A DNA stretch of 64,000 nt from Pyrus communis (taxonomy: Eukaryota; Streptophyta; Magnoliopsida; Rosales; Rosaceae): contig NW_026908883.1 of the NCBI RefSeq assembly GCF_963583255.1, forward strand, positions 744,001 through 808,000. The letters are read 5' to 3'. Of this stretch, positions 9,968 through 19,590 are shown piece after piece (position 1 is the stretch's first letter; each line of letters starts with the position of its first letter). Below the pieces are notes generated by a model. That model was not told the DNA's origin. It was given only the letters and a program-made list of their open reading frames with translations, and ran no database searches. The position numbers were made by a program, and so were the translations under genes.

Positions 9968-12229
9968 TGATAGGAGCATATTCATGCGACTTAAATGGCT
10001 TGTTCTCGTGCATTTACGTTATGTTTCTCTCGTTATTTTAGTCCTTTATGCTTCTTTTGTGTGTTTTCAGGTTCTAGGGGCCTAGGGAGCAAGAAAGTGC
10101 ATTTTGAGGCCATTTGGAGCATTTTTGGGCATGGATTGGATAGCTTATCCATGGAGCCAAGAGGATGGACGAATTTGAAGGCCTTGTATGCACTTGAAGA
10201 CACAAAAAAATGGCTCTAGCCCAATCAAACACATTATGCCATACAAACCAACCTATTTTAGGCCCATTCTATGTACTTAAACCCTAGCCCTTTAAACTAA
10301 TTCATTTATCACTTATCAAACCATTCACTTATCACTCACCACATATCATTCACTTATCACTTAACATATCATTCATTTATTTCACTTCCATACTCCTCTT
10401 AATTCCACATGCATTCTCACACATGCACATCATTCACTCACATTTCCACCATTCATTCTTTATTCCTTTCCAAACATCTCACATGCATTTCCACCTTCCT
10501 ACTTCATCATTTCACCACATTCTCCCTCTTTAACTCACATGCATTCATCATAATTCACAACACAAAACAACTTCATTGCCGTGGGTTCCCATTTCCTTTC
10601 CAAACATCTCACATGCATTTCTTCATTATTTCCTAACCCTACATGCATTATTTATTGCATCTTCACATGCATTCACACACACTTTACACATTCAAACCGT
10701 GAGCTCCCATTCCTATATGCCATTTTCAGATTTCCACCCACTAACCTAGTCATCAACACATGCACTTCCACCTTTCATCCACAATGATTCATGATTCATT
10801 CACTTTGCATCCTTTAAATCACATACTTTTCCATCATTAATTAGCCACTTGCATCTTAAACAAACAACCATATGTTCCCTCCACTACTCCTATAAATACC
10901 CTTGCATTCATTCATTCAAGATCATCTCATTTCATACACAACACACCACAAACACTTCCATTCCTTCTCTTTGCCGTGAGTCCCCTTAGAATCCAAAACC
11001 ATCTTTCCATTTCCATCACTCCTCACTCCATTCCACATTTCCATAATCCCCCAAACCTCACCTTAGACCTTGTGCTACAACAACGAGGAAGAGAAGAGGA
11101 CCTAAACGTTCATACAATTCAAGTTTGAGTTGTTGGAATGTTTAGGTGATTCTTTGATTTCAATGTTTCATTTTAATTCTCTTTGTTTTGTACGTATAAG
11201 GAATGGAAGAGAAGAGTGCCTAAACGTTCATACAATTCAAGTTTGAGTTGTTGGAATGTTTAGGTGTTTCTTTGATTTCAACGTAATGAGGAACTAAAAC
11301 CCCCTTTAGCTAGGGGGTGATTCGAAATAAATGTTTATGCTTGCATTTTGATTTGATTACTTCTAATTGCGTTTCATAAGTTGTGGTTCAATTTGTTTAA
11401 CCGTTTGATTGATAACTTATTTATGTATGTTTATTGAGAGTGTACACTTAATTTTCATGCATGAATATGACGCTAGAATATAAGTGAGTTTCACCTAATA
11501 GTTACGAACTTATATTCACAAGTAGTGGAGGTTGCTTATAAACAATCGCGTTAAATGAATTCTTGGCATAAGTTTCATGCGTATTCCATAGTAACGAATG
11601 CCTCGTCAACACTTAAAGTTTTCATGATGCTTAATGATTTTTGATTGTATCTTTATTGTGCTTTTCACGTAAAGGACTTTTGGAGAATGTTGTGAATTGC
11701 GTTGCGCTAACCCATCCAATTCATTAACTTAAGGAAAACTTGACGGTTAATTTAAGCGGACCTAATTGACCCGGGGCGTTGAGAATTAATGATTTGTTGA
11801 AATGCAATTGGAAATCTTTTTATTATGCAAGTGTAACATGTATGGAGATGAACCCCTTAGCTATTCTATCATCCATTCATTCCATTTCATCAATTCCATA
11901 TTTACATTCTGTTTTAATTTGTTCATTTAATTTAATTTCGTATAAACTTAAATCCCCCTTTACTTTAATGTCAATTTAGTTAGAAATCATTTTAGTTTGT
12001 GTTTTTTTTTAAAGCATTTTGAGTTTTTGGTTTGTCTTAGTGTTTTAAACTTTAATTTTGCATTCTTTGAGTCTAGTTTAGTGTTTTAAACTTTATTTTA
12101 CGTTTTTGAGTCAGTTTCCAAGAGATTTGCATTCCCTCCTAATCCCCGGTCCAGAACGATCCCTACTTATACATATACTACAATTGATAAAAAGAGGGTT
12201 TAATTTGTGTGCGTATAAATCTCGCATCA
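9968..12229 (+). mobile_element. S1: solo LTR inserted in Ath-1 integrase
   Basis: 2,262 bp from TGATAGGAGC to CGCATCA, flanked by the target duplication TGCAG (9963-9967 and 12230-12234), with no internal region. It arose by LTR-LTR recombination of a full element. It has a CATGCA-rich U3, a TATA box at 10891-10898 (TATAAATA), and the internal direct duplication around ATTCAAGTTTGAG (about 11095-11160 and 11211-11276). The U5 hairpin seen in its relatives is missing. Confidence 0.95.
10891..10898 (+). promoter_or_regulatory. TATA box of S1
   Basis: TATAAATA, followed by CATTCATTC leader sequence as in the other LTRs of this family. Confidence 0.6.
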
Positions 12230-12368
12230 TGCAGTTCAAGTCCAAAGCTTAAGGAATGGGGTGGAATTCAAGGTCAACGGACATAGATTGAAGCCATATT
12301 ATGAGAATGTCGTGGGGCAGGTTGTGGAGGAGATCTCACTCCATGTCGTGGGCACCAATGGTGCCTGA
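12230..12368 (+). pseudogene. pol: Ath-1 integrase C-terminal end, after S1
   Basis: Resumes after the TGCAG duplication. It encodes the VNGHRLKPYYENVVGQVVEE-type tail and ends with TGA at 12366-12368. The same tail is found on the minus strand in dAth at 57622-57717. A small frame discrepancy lies just after the insertion site. Confidence 0.8.
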
Positions 12369-14255
12369 ACGTGTTCTTCGTCCGGCTGCAAGACGTTAAA
12401 GAAAGCGCTACTTGGGAGGCAACCCATGCCATTCAACAAAGGAAGACCTAGAAAGCACTCCAATTCCAGATTTGCGTTCCTAAACCCTTCTCTTTGTTGA
12501 TTCTTTCTAATCTGCCTATTTAGTTGTTTTACTTGCTGTTTGTGTGTTTCTTTGTGTGATTCTATGCTTAAAACATTGAGGACAATGTTTGATTTAAGTG
12601 TGGGGGGGGTAACTAAGTGTTTTTCATGCAAATTCGTGGGATTTTATCACCCATTATTTCAAAACTTGTTCCTTGCTGTTTTTAAGTGTTTTTAAGCAGT
12701 TTTGGTGTGTTTTAGTATGTTTTGAAGTAAAAATCCGAAAATCAAAGAAAAAATTGAAAAATTTGTTTTAAAAAACCGAAAAAAGAGTTGTTTTTGTGTG
12801 TTTGTTTGTGTCTTAGGGTACCTTCCAACACAATGATGAGGATTTGGTTTTTAAATACATGGCTGTTAAAGAGAGTGATTAACATGGATGAAAGTTTGAT
12901 TTACTCTATGTTTATGCTTGGTTGTGGTTATAACTTATGAATTCACATGCAATCATAAAAGAAAAAAATCAGTTTTTGTAACATGCTTGAAGGAAGGAAC
13001 TCAAATTAACGCTACAACCTTGTGAGACTTGAACCTAAACGTTTATTTGGAGAGTTAAAATCTGTGCATTCTTTGTTTTCTAAAATCGTTGCATGATCTC
13101 ATTATTCTTTGCTTGGTTGCTACTTAGAAGGCGTTTCATCATTTAGTTCCAAACACTAGAAGTCATGCCCATTTCATTCAAAGCATGGTATTGATTAGCA
13201 TAACACATTTTCAAGATGAAGTTGTGTAGTGACCACCACTTTAGCCAAAAAGCCGTGTGCCCTACTCCATTATATGTTTAGGTGTTAACCCCATTGAGCC
13301 TTGTTTAGCCTTTTCTTTGTTAACCCACATTACCCTCACCTAGCCTAGATTAGGACTATCCATACCCTCGTTCTTAAAGTATAGTAAGCATGATTCAAAT
13401 GGAATTCCTTTATGGCAGAAACCAAGTGTGGGGGAAGTAGAAAGAAAAGAAAAGAAAAATTCGTAAAAAAAAAAAAAAAAAAGGTATGAAAAGAGTTGAA
13501 CAACATGAGAAAAAGAGTTCCAAGGTGTTGTTTGTTGAAGAAAGGGTCCAAAAAGTTGAATTCGGCCCCAAGAAGTTGTTTAAAGTCTTCCCCTTGTGTT
13601 TTTTAAGTTAATTTCTGCAAACTAAGTGAATTCTAAGTCTTAATTTCATTACTTTGCTTACTAATGCTTGAAGTAACGTTTGTTTTCCCTATCCTTTCTT
13701 TGTTAACCAATACCCCAAGCCCCGTTGCAAACCTTAAACTTCTATCTTGAGTGTTATGTGTTTCAATTTGTTGAGTTTGAATTTGGTATGAGCATATGGT
13801 GTCACTGGTTCTCGCATCTAAGTAGTAGCATTCCATTCATGAGATCATATCTAAACATGCCTATTAACTCCGGAAATTGCATTCTTTGTGATACATATAT
13901 GTGAGCATTCGTTTTTATATCTACATCAATTCTCTCACATATAACTAGTATAGGGTGTGTAGTTAGAAAATCTGAGTGAAAATAGAGTGCAAATCTATTA
14001 AGGATAGAAGGAATTCTCTAAGGCATGTTACTACATTCAAAACATTGTTTTAATTGGTTAATTGTGAACTAGTAAGTAGTGACTATGATTAAGCATGTGC
14101 TTAAGTGTTAAATTGACTCAAATCTGTGGGAATGATAATCTTTAACATGTCATGTGCATTGGAAATCCCTGAGGCAAACGTTGGAAGGTTTAGATTATGT
14201 TTGTTTGTTTTGTCTTGTTTTATTTCTTTGTTTTGCTCGAGGACTAGCAAAAGCT
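12369..14255 (+). other. Ath-1 3' noncoding region
   Basis: No coding capacity and no env-like gene. Conserved in NA-1 (19600-21541), NA-2, NA-3 and dAth. It starts with GTTCTTCGTCCGGCTGCAAG and carries AAGTGTGGGGG-type tracts at 12596-12609 and 13424-13434 that resemble the 3' polypurine tract. An A run lies at about 13467-13483. Confidence 0.85.
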
Positions 14256-14270
14256 AAGTGTGGGGGAATT
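14256..14270 (+). other. Ath-1 3' polypurine tract
   Basis: AAGTGTGGGGGAATT immediately precedes the 3' LTR; expected plus-strand priming site. Confidence 0.85.
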
Positions 14271-14464
14271 TGATAGGAGCATTTTTATGCGACTTAATTG
14301 GCTTGTTCTCATGCATTTATGTTGTTTTTCCTTAGTTAGTTTAAGTGTTTAAAGTCATTTTCGTGTAATTTCAGGTTTTAGTGTCAAAGTATGCAAAAAG
14401 AAGCAATTTGGAGCATTCTAGAGCATTTTTGGGCCAAGATTGGATAGTGCAAGCATGGAGGCAT
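14271..14464 (+). repeat. Ath-1 3' LTR, left part
   Basis: Matches 2437-2630 of the 5' LTR. It is broken by NA-1 at 14464/14465 with duplication GGCAT and resumes at 24038. Confidence 0.95.
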
Positions 14465-14699
14465 TGATAGGAGCATATTCATGCGACTTAAATGGCTTGT
14501 TCTCGTGCATTTACGTTATGTTTCTTTAGTTATTTTAGTACTTTAAGCTATTTTCGTCTGTTTGTAGGTTCTAAGGGCAAAGTATGCAAAAGGATGCCTT
14601 TTGGAGCCTTTTGGAGCAAATTAGAGATTGGAATGGATATCATATGCTTGGAGCCAAGAGGATGGACGAAATTGAAGGATTCCTCCTCCATTGCAGCCA

Positions 14700-15240
14700 C
14701 ATGCACATTCAATCATTCACACCAAAACCTTGCACATGCTTTCCCATTTCATTATTCATTCACCTTGCAGCCACTCCACATGCATTTCTAGCTTTTCCTT
14801 TGCATTCCCCCTTTAATCAACACATGCATCCACTCACCAAGAAATCATTCATTCCACATGCACCCAAAACACCACCAGAAATCATCATTGCCGTGGGTAC
14901 CTATCCCATTTCAGATTGTCATTCCACTTCATTGCACATGCATCTTCATAATTCAACACATGCATTCATTATTTATTTACTTTGCATCCTTTAATTTAAT
15001 CACATGCACATTCAAACAAACACAATCATTCCAGCCATACCTTGCATTTTCAGATTGTCCTCCATCATTGCACCACAATGCAGCCACATGCACTTGTTCC
15101 TCTAACATTTCAGCCACTTGCACTCCCATTCTCTCCCAAAACCGTGCACATGCCTTCTCCTTGCATTTCCAGCCATTCCACATGCTATTTCAGCCACATG
15201 CACTCATAATCATTCAACCAACATGTGCACATGCAACCTA
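14700..15240 (+). promoter_or_regulatory. Cluster of CATGCA (RY) motifs in LTR U3
   Basis: Ten CATGCA hexamers on the plus strand within about 540 bp; uniform composition would give about 0.13 per strand. RY motifs bind the B3 factors ABI3, FUS3 and LEC2 in plant seed promoters. Similar clusters lie at 10405-10760, 21792-22332, 29815-30085, 49800-50285 and, reversed, at 238-960, 35690-36020 and 48545-49025. Function is inferred. Confidence 0.55.
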
Positions 15241-15265
15241 GCTGTCATGTTCCTCCCATTTCACC

Positions 15266-15273
15266 TATAAACA
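15266..15273 (+). promoter_or_regulatory. TATA box of NA-1 5' LTR
   Basis: TATAAACA in CACCTATAAACACTC, repeated in the 3' LTR at about 22358. Confidence 0.6.
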
Positions 15274-16939
15274 CTCATTCATACACAATTCATTCACAAC
15301 AGAAATTGGTCCCTTGGGGCCGTGCCCTTCACAAACACCATCCATTCCATTCATACACTTCATCCATTGCCGAAATGTAGACCATAAACCCCCCTTTGTG
15401 CCGTGAGTCTTCCCTACAAATCCAAACACCATCCTTCCATTCCTCCACCACTACCCAAACCATTCACACCATCAAACTATCCTTAGACCTTGTGCTACAA
15501 CGAAGAGGAAGATAAGAGTGCCTAAACGTTCATACAATTCAAGTTTGAGTTGTTGGAATGTTTAGGTGTTTCTTTGATTTCTATGTTTAATTTCAATACT
15601 CTTTGTTTTGTACGAATGAGGCATGGAAGAGAAGAGTGCCTAAACGTTCATACAATTCAAGTTTGAGTTGTTGGAATGTTTAGGTGTTTCTTTGATTCTC
15701 TTTGTTTTGTATCATAAGGAACTAAACTCCCCCTTGGTTGGGGGGTGATTCGAATATATGTTTATGCTTGCATTTTGATTTGATTACTTCTAATTGCGTT
15801 TCATAAGTTGTGATTCAATTTGTTTAACCGTTTTATTGATAACTTATTTATGTATGTTTATTGAGAGTGCACGCTTAATTTTCATGCATGAATATGACGC
15901 TAGAATATAAGTGAGTTTCACCTAATAGTTATGAACTTATATTCATAAGTAGTGGAGGTTGCTTATAAACAATCGCGTTAAACGAATTCTTGGCAAGAGT
16001 TTCATGCATTCATAGTAACGAATGCCTCGTCAACACTTATAATTTTCATAGAGCGTAATGATTCTTGCTTGTACCTCTTCTATGCATTCATGTTGAGGAC
16101 TTGTGGGGAATGTTTTGAATTGTCGTATGCATCATCCAATTCAATAACGTTAGGAAGATTTGAAGGTTAATTAGTGCATCACGGTTAACTTGGGGTGTTG
16201 AGTATCATAGTTTATTGAAATGCAATTGGAAATCATTTTATTATGCAAGTATAACATGTATGGAGATGAACCCCTTAGCCATTCTATCATCCATTCATTC
16301 CATTCCATCAAATTCGTTTTACAATCTGTTTAGTTTATTAACTTGTTTTGTTATTTCAATTTTCGTATAAATCTAAATCCCCCTTTACTTTAATGTCCAA
16401 TTTAGTTAGAAATCAATTTAGTTTGTGCTTTTAAGTGTTTTGATTCATTTTATTTCCCAATTTCGTCCAGATTCACCAAAGTGCTCAAAACTGCCCAGAA
16501 AGTGATTTTAAGGCAGTTTTGAGTGTTTTGGGTGATGTTTGAGTCTTTTGGTTTGTTTTAATGTTTTAAGTGTTTAGTTTTACATTCTTTAAGTTAGTTT
16601 AGTGTTTTATATTGTGTTTTTACGTTCTTGATTCATTTTATTTCCCAATTTCGTCCAGATTCACCAAAGTGCTCAAAACTGCCCAGAAAGTGATTTTAAG
16701 GCAGTTTTGAGTGTTTTGGGTGATGTTTGAGTCTTTTGGTTTGTCTTAGTGTTTTAAAGTTTAGTTTTGAATTCTTTGAGTCTAGTATAGTGTTTCATAT
16801 TGTTATTTTACGTTTTTGAGTCAAATCCAAGTGGTTAACAATCCCTCCTAATCCCCGGTCCAGAACGATCCCTACTTATACATATACTACAATTTGACGA
16901 AAAGAGGGTTTAATTTGTGTGCGTATAAATCTCGCATCA

Positions 16940-17250
16940 GGCATGAGGATGGACGAATTTGAAGGCTTGAATTCAGTTAGGGAGCTGCAAGGGGGCCTAA
17001 AAAAAACCTTATTTCTAGAAGGCTTTATCTATTCACACATGGTGCCTAATTTCTAGCTTGTCTCCTAGCCGTCCTAGCTTGTCTCCTAGCCGTCCTAGCT
17101 TGTCACTAGCCGTCCTAGCTTGTCTCCTAGCCGTCCTAGCTTGTCTCCTAGCCGTCCTAGCTTGTCACTAGCCGTCCTACCTTGTCTCCTAGCCGTCCTA
17201 CCTTGTCACTAGCCGTCCTACCTTGTCACTAGCCGTCCTACCTTGTCACT
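16940..17250 (+). repeat. Duplicated target flank inside NA-1
   Basis: Begins with the target duplication GGCAT and then reproduces the Ath-1 LTR flank found after the NA-1 3' LTR (24033 onward), including the minisatellite (17052-17250). It stops inside a minisatellite unit at CCTTGTCACT, where NA-1 LTR-end sequence starts again. Confidence 0.9.
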
Positions 17251-17312
17251 ATACATATACTACAATTTGACGAAAAGAGGGTTTAATTTGTGTGCGTATA
17301 AATCTCGCATCA
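17251..17312 (+). repeat. Second copy of NA-1 5' LTR end
   Basis: 62 bp identical to 16878-16939, ending CGCATCA, and followed by the primer-binding site as in an intact element. Confidence 0.9.
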
Positions 17313-17317
17313 AATTT

Positions 17318-17335
17318 TGGCGCCGTTGCCGGGGA
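17318..17335 (+). other. NA-1 primer-binding site (tRNA-Asp)
   Basis: TGGCGCCGTTGCCGGGGA, identical to Ath-1. It is followed by TTAG and, after a short spacer, GCTAATCCC, which can pair with its 3' part. Confidence 0.9.
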
Positions 17336-17430
17336 TTAGAAAATTTGCTAATCCCTTGGATTGTTTTATTTTCGTTTGTTTTTATTCCAGATTCTTAATC
17401 TTGTTTTGTTCTTGTTTTAGGTACTAGTTC

Positions 17431-17475
17431 ATGACTCGGAGTTCTCATCCGATTCGTGAACATATACTGGAGTGA
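17431..17475 (+). pseudogene. gag: NA-1 gag relic
   Basis: Fourteen codons, MTRSSHPIREHILE, then TGA. This is the start of Athila gag, after which the sequence jumps to GTTCTTCGTCCGGCTGCAAG, the beginning of the 3' noncoding region. It shows that the NA family arose from an autonomous element by deletion of gag-pol. The same relic is at about 46680-46727 in NA-2 on the minus strand. Confidence 0.85.
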
Positions 17476-17551
17476 TTGGGTTCTTCGTCCGGCTGCAAGA
17501 CGTAAAAGAAAGCGCTACTTGGGAGGCAACCCAATGCACTGAATAAACAAA

Positions 17552-17612
17552 GCATGTTCAAAAAAAAAAAAAAAAAAAAAAAAAAAAGAAAAAAAAGAAA
17601 AAAGAAAAAAAG
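17552..17612 (+). repeat. A-rich tract left of the antisense gene
   Basis: Run of A with scattered G. The matching position holds a T-rich tract in NA-2 (46556-46595, reversed) and an (AAAT)n array in NA-3 (52110-52153). Confidence 0.9.
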
Positions 17613-17639
17613 ATACTAAACATGGAGAAAGGTGGAGCT

Positions 17640-18296
17640 TCACAAAGGTTGTTTACGTGAAGCCCCACTACGAGGCATCGGAACGGAAGGCGTAGGAGCA
17701 GAAGACTTAGGAACGGAAGGCATCGGAGCGGGAGGCATCGGAGCTAGAGCATTCCAGGCCTCAATACTTGGCCAAACGCTGGATGACCCAGGAAAAAGGT
17801 GCCTCTGGAGATAAGCCGAAAACCTCTGACGGTCGCTTTGAATCCGACCTTCAGACTCTTGCAGCTCATCAAGCTTCCTCTTCATGCCCGACGAATAGTT
17901 ATTTGCAAGCACATGCAAACTTCTATTCTCATACTTCAGCTGCTGGACCTCCTGCTTGAGACTTTCCACCTCTGCCATCAATGATTCCACCTGACGGGAG
18001 CGAGCAAGCAGGCGTTGGCCCATGTTGGACACAGAACTCGCACACTGAACACTAAGTGCGAGGGACTCTTGAACGGCCAACTCATCGGACCGTCCTGACA
18101 GCAGCCTACTATCTTTTGGAGTGAGGAGGTTCCTAGCTACTATTGTAGCTGTTGTGGCGTCCTGCATCACGGAGTCTTCACCTGTGAGAGGACCGTTAGA
18201 AGATAAGAAAGAAGGGCGCCATAGGTTACCTTGACGCGGCGCGCCCGTATCACTGCTAAGGCTCAATTCCAAGCTAAGGTTCGATGGGTTTGCCAT
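17640..18296 (-). CDS. Antisense coiled-coil protein of NA-1
   Basis: 218 aa, on the strand opposite to the element. I do not recognise a characterised family. Visible parts: an N-terminal NLSLELSLSS segment (residues 6-15) containing overlapping LxLxL motifs like the EAR repression motif; a conserved middle (about 55-92, with NLLTPKDSRLLSGRSDELA); a long coiled coil (about 92-165; VESLMAEVESLKQEVQQLK); and a Pro/Ser/Met-rich tail of APMPS-type pentapeptides ending GASRKQPL. No signal peptide or membrane segment. Homologous frames occur in NA-2, NA-3 and NA-4. NA-1 and NA-3 differ at about 25 nucleotides over 96 codons of the core but at only six residues, which points to purifying selection. 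The start is the ATG shared by all copies. Role unknown; an oligomerising regulatory protein is a guess. Confidence 0.8.
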   Translation of the reverse strand: MANPSNLSLELSLSSDTGAPRQGNLWRPSFLSSNGPLTGEDSVMQDATTATIVARNLLTPKDSRLLSGRSDELAVQESLALSVQCASSVSNMGQRLLARSRQVESLMAEVESLKQEVQQLKYENRSLHVLANNYSSGMKRKLDELQESEGRIQSDRQRFSAYLQRHLFPGSSSVWPSIEAWNALAPMPPAPMPSVPKSSAPTPSVPMPRSGASRKQPL

Positions 18297-18780
18297 TTTT
18301 CAAAAGTGTTCAAAGAGAAGGGGTGGATGGAGTTAATTCTCAAAGGGCCGGAGTCGATTTTCAAGAATGGGAAATCTTCAGAGTGTGTTTGTTTGTGGTG
18401 ATCGATAGCTCTATAAGAAGCCAAGGCGACGCGTCCACCAATTCAAAAAGCCGGAATTTCCGGCGGAAGTTCGGCGACGCTTTCTCTGCTTTTCAGAAAA
18501 CGCGTTCAACTTTGTCAAAAGTTCACGTGGAGGTCATCATCGCAACTACACTTTTGCCGACAAGCGTAAATTTCGGCGACGCTTTCTCTGCTTTTCAGAA
18601 AACGCGTGCGACTTTGTCAAAAGAGCTCTGACAGAGCCGCATCCGCACTACTACGTGTCGTTCAGAAAGCAAAGGGGCGTCGTTCAGAAATCGAAGGGGC
18701 GTCTGCTCAGAAATCGAAGAGGCGTCGTTCAGATATCGAAGAGACATTTGTCGACAAGGGTAAAAACACAGTACCACCAC
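18297..18780 (-). promoter_or_regulatory. Upstream module of NA-1 antisense gene
   Basis: G-box CACGTG at 18524-18529 and TACGTG at 18652-18657, 128 bp apart; the pair is kept in all four NA copies. Also a 51-bp direct repeat (18471-18521 and 18573-18623, with GGCGACGCTTTCTCTGC) and four 22-bp units TCGTTCAGAAATCGAAGGGG (18658-18745). A TATA-like CTTATAGAG lies about 115 bp upstream of the ATG on the minus strand (near 18412), but the plus strand there reads CTATAAGA, so direction is uncertain. Confidence 0.5.
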
Positions 18781-19420
18781 TTGATATTATCTCTATATAT
18801 GTCGACCTTCGTCTTTTATGGCAAGGCAAACCTGAAGAAAATGCCCAACTCTCTCTCACCTCTGAGGGCGCACTCCCAGCAAAGCCTCTTGAAATACTCA
18901 ATTTTTTCTCCCCCAAAGAAGATACCAGAAACCTGGAGTACAAATAAGGCAGAGGGAAACGGTCGGTCGAAGCATGTGGAGACAACCACAACAAATACAT
19001 GTGCTGCTTCATTCGCCGTTTCTTCAAAAGCAAAGGTATCTCATATCATCAAGGTCTAAAGCAAAAGTATCTCATATCATGCTCTTTCCCTGTCCTTTTC
19101 TTTGTCCTTGTTCTTACTCGCATGGCAAAGTAAAAGAAGCAATCAGCCGGCACTTGGAGTCAGTCTTCCGATCTGGAGCCAACTGCCTGGAATCCATTCC
19201 TGATTGCTTACCTAGCGTTGCTCTCGAGTAGTCATCTTCAACGGTTGATACACTTCCAGAGAAGGGACCACTTCTGCAAAGGGGAGCGAGTAAGGCAAGT
19301 GAAAATGATACATTGAAGCATGTGGAGACAAACTTAGGCTGAGTTATCCTCCAACCCTTTTCAATACGAATTGGAAAGATTGAACAAAGAAACAGACCAA
19401 AGGAGTAAGCTCAGACCTTC
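18781..19420 (+). other. Conserved module of unknown function in NA elements
   Basis: Richer in G+C than the LTRs and conserved in NA-2 (44740-45350, reversed), NA-3 (53340-53780) and NA-4 (63090-63660). It contains TCTCTATATATGTCGAC, two copies of AAAGCAAAAGTATCTCATAT-like sequence and a CTTTGTCCTTGTTCTTAC block. Reading frames on both strands are short and differ among copies, so I call none of them coding. Confidence 0.5.
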
Positions 19421-19423
19421 GAG

Positions 19424-19590
19424 GAAGACCAAAAGAATCCTCCAGCCCAGTAGCACAAAGGAAAATCAACAAGTAGAGGAGACCAAAAGAATCCTCCAGC
19501 CCAGTAGCACAAAGGAAAATCAACAAGTGGAGGAGACCAAAAGAATCCTACTGCCCAGATCAAGAGTAGCACAAAGGAAAATCAATGATG
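19424..19590 (+). repeat. About 50-bp tandem repeat in NA-1
   Basis: Three imperfect units beginning GACCAAAAGAATCCTCCAGC and containing AGCACAAAGGAAAATCAA. NA-4 has about one unit (63720-63770), NA-2 about one and a half (44650-44720). Confidence 0.85.

Larger units (their letters stand above)
14465..16939 (+). repeat. NA-1 5' LTR
   Basis: 2,475 bp. Ten CATGCA motifs lie in 14700-15240 upstream of TATAAACA (15266-15273). Contains the internal 68-bp direct duplication (about 15517 and 15640) and a tandemly duplicated U5 block with two hairpins (16484-16523, 16672-16711). Confidence 0.94.

Noticed and set aside
12369..14255. env-like gene between integrase and 3' LTR, as in some Athila elements
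   Set aside because: No long frame or membrane segment is present; the region is noncoding in all copies here.
14492..15241. Open frames of 70-136 codons rich in His, Met, Cys and Ser in LTR U3 (also near 10409, 21676, 48509, 49837)
   Set aside because: They follow from CATGCA/CATTCA repeats in one or more frames, overlap each other, and have no domain or consistent start among LTR copies.
17552..17612. Poly(A) tail of a retroposed host mRNA as origin of the antisense cassette
   Set aside because: The A run is on the element plus strand at the 3' side of a minus-strand gene, where a copied tail would read as T on the plus strand.
18781..18810. Pararetrovirus-like promoter around TCTCTATATATG
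   Set aside because: Only the TATA-like core is similar; no other element of such promoters was seen and no pararetrovirus coding sequence is nearby.
18655..19231. Several frames of 80-134 codons on both strands in the NA conserved module
   Set aside because: Their starts, ends and frames differ among NA-1, NA-2, NA-3 and NA-4, while the nucleotide sequence is simply similar; no sign of selection on any frame.
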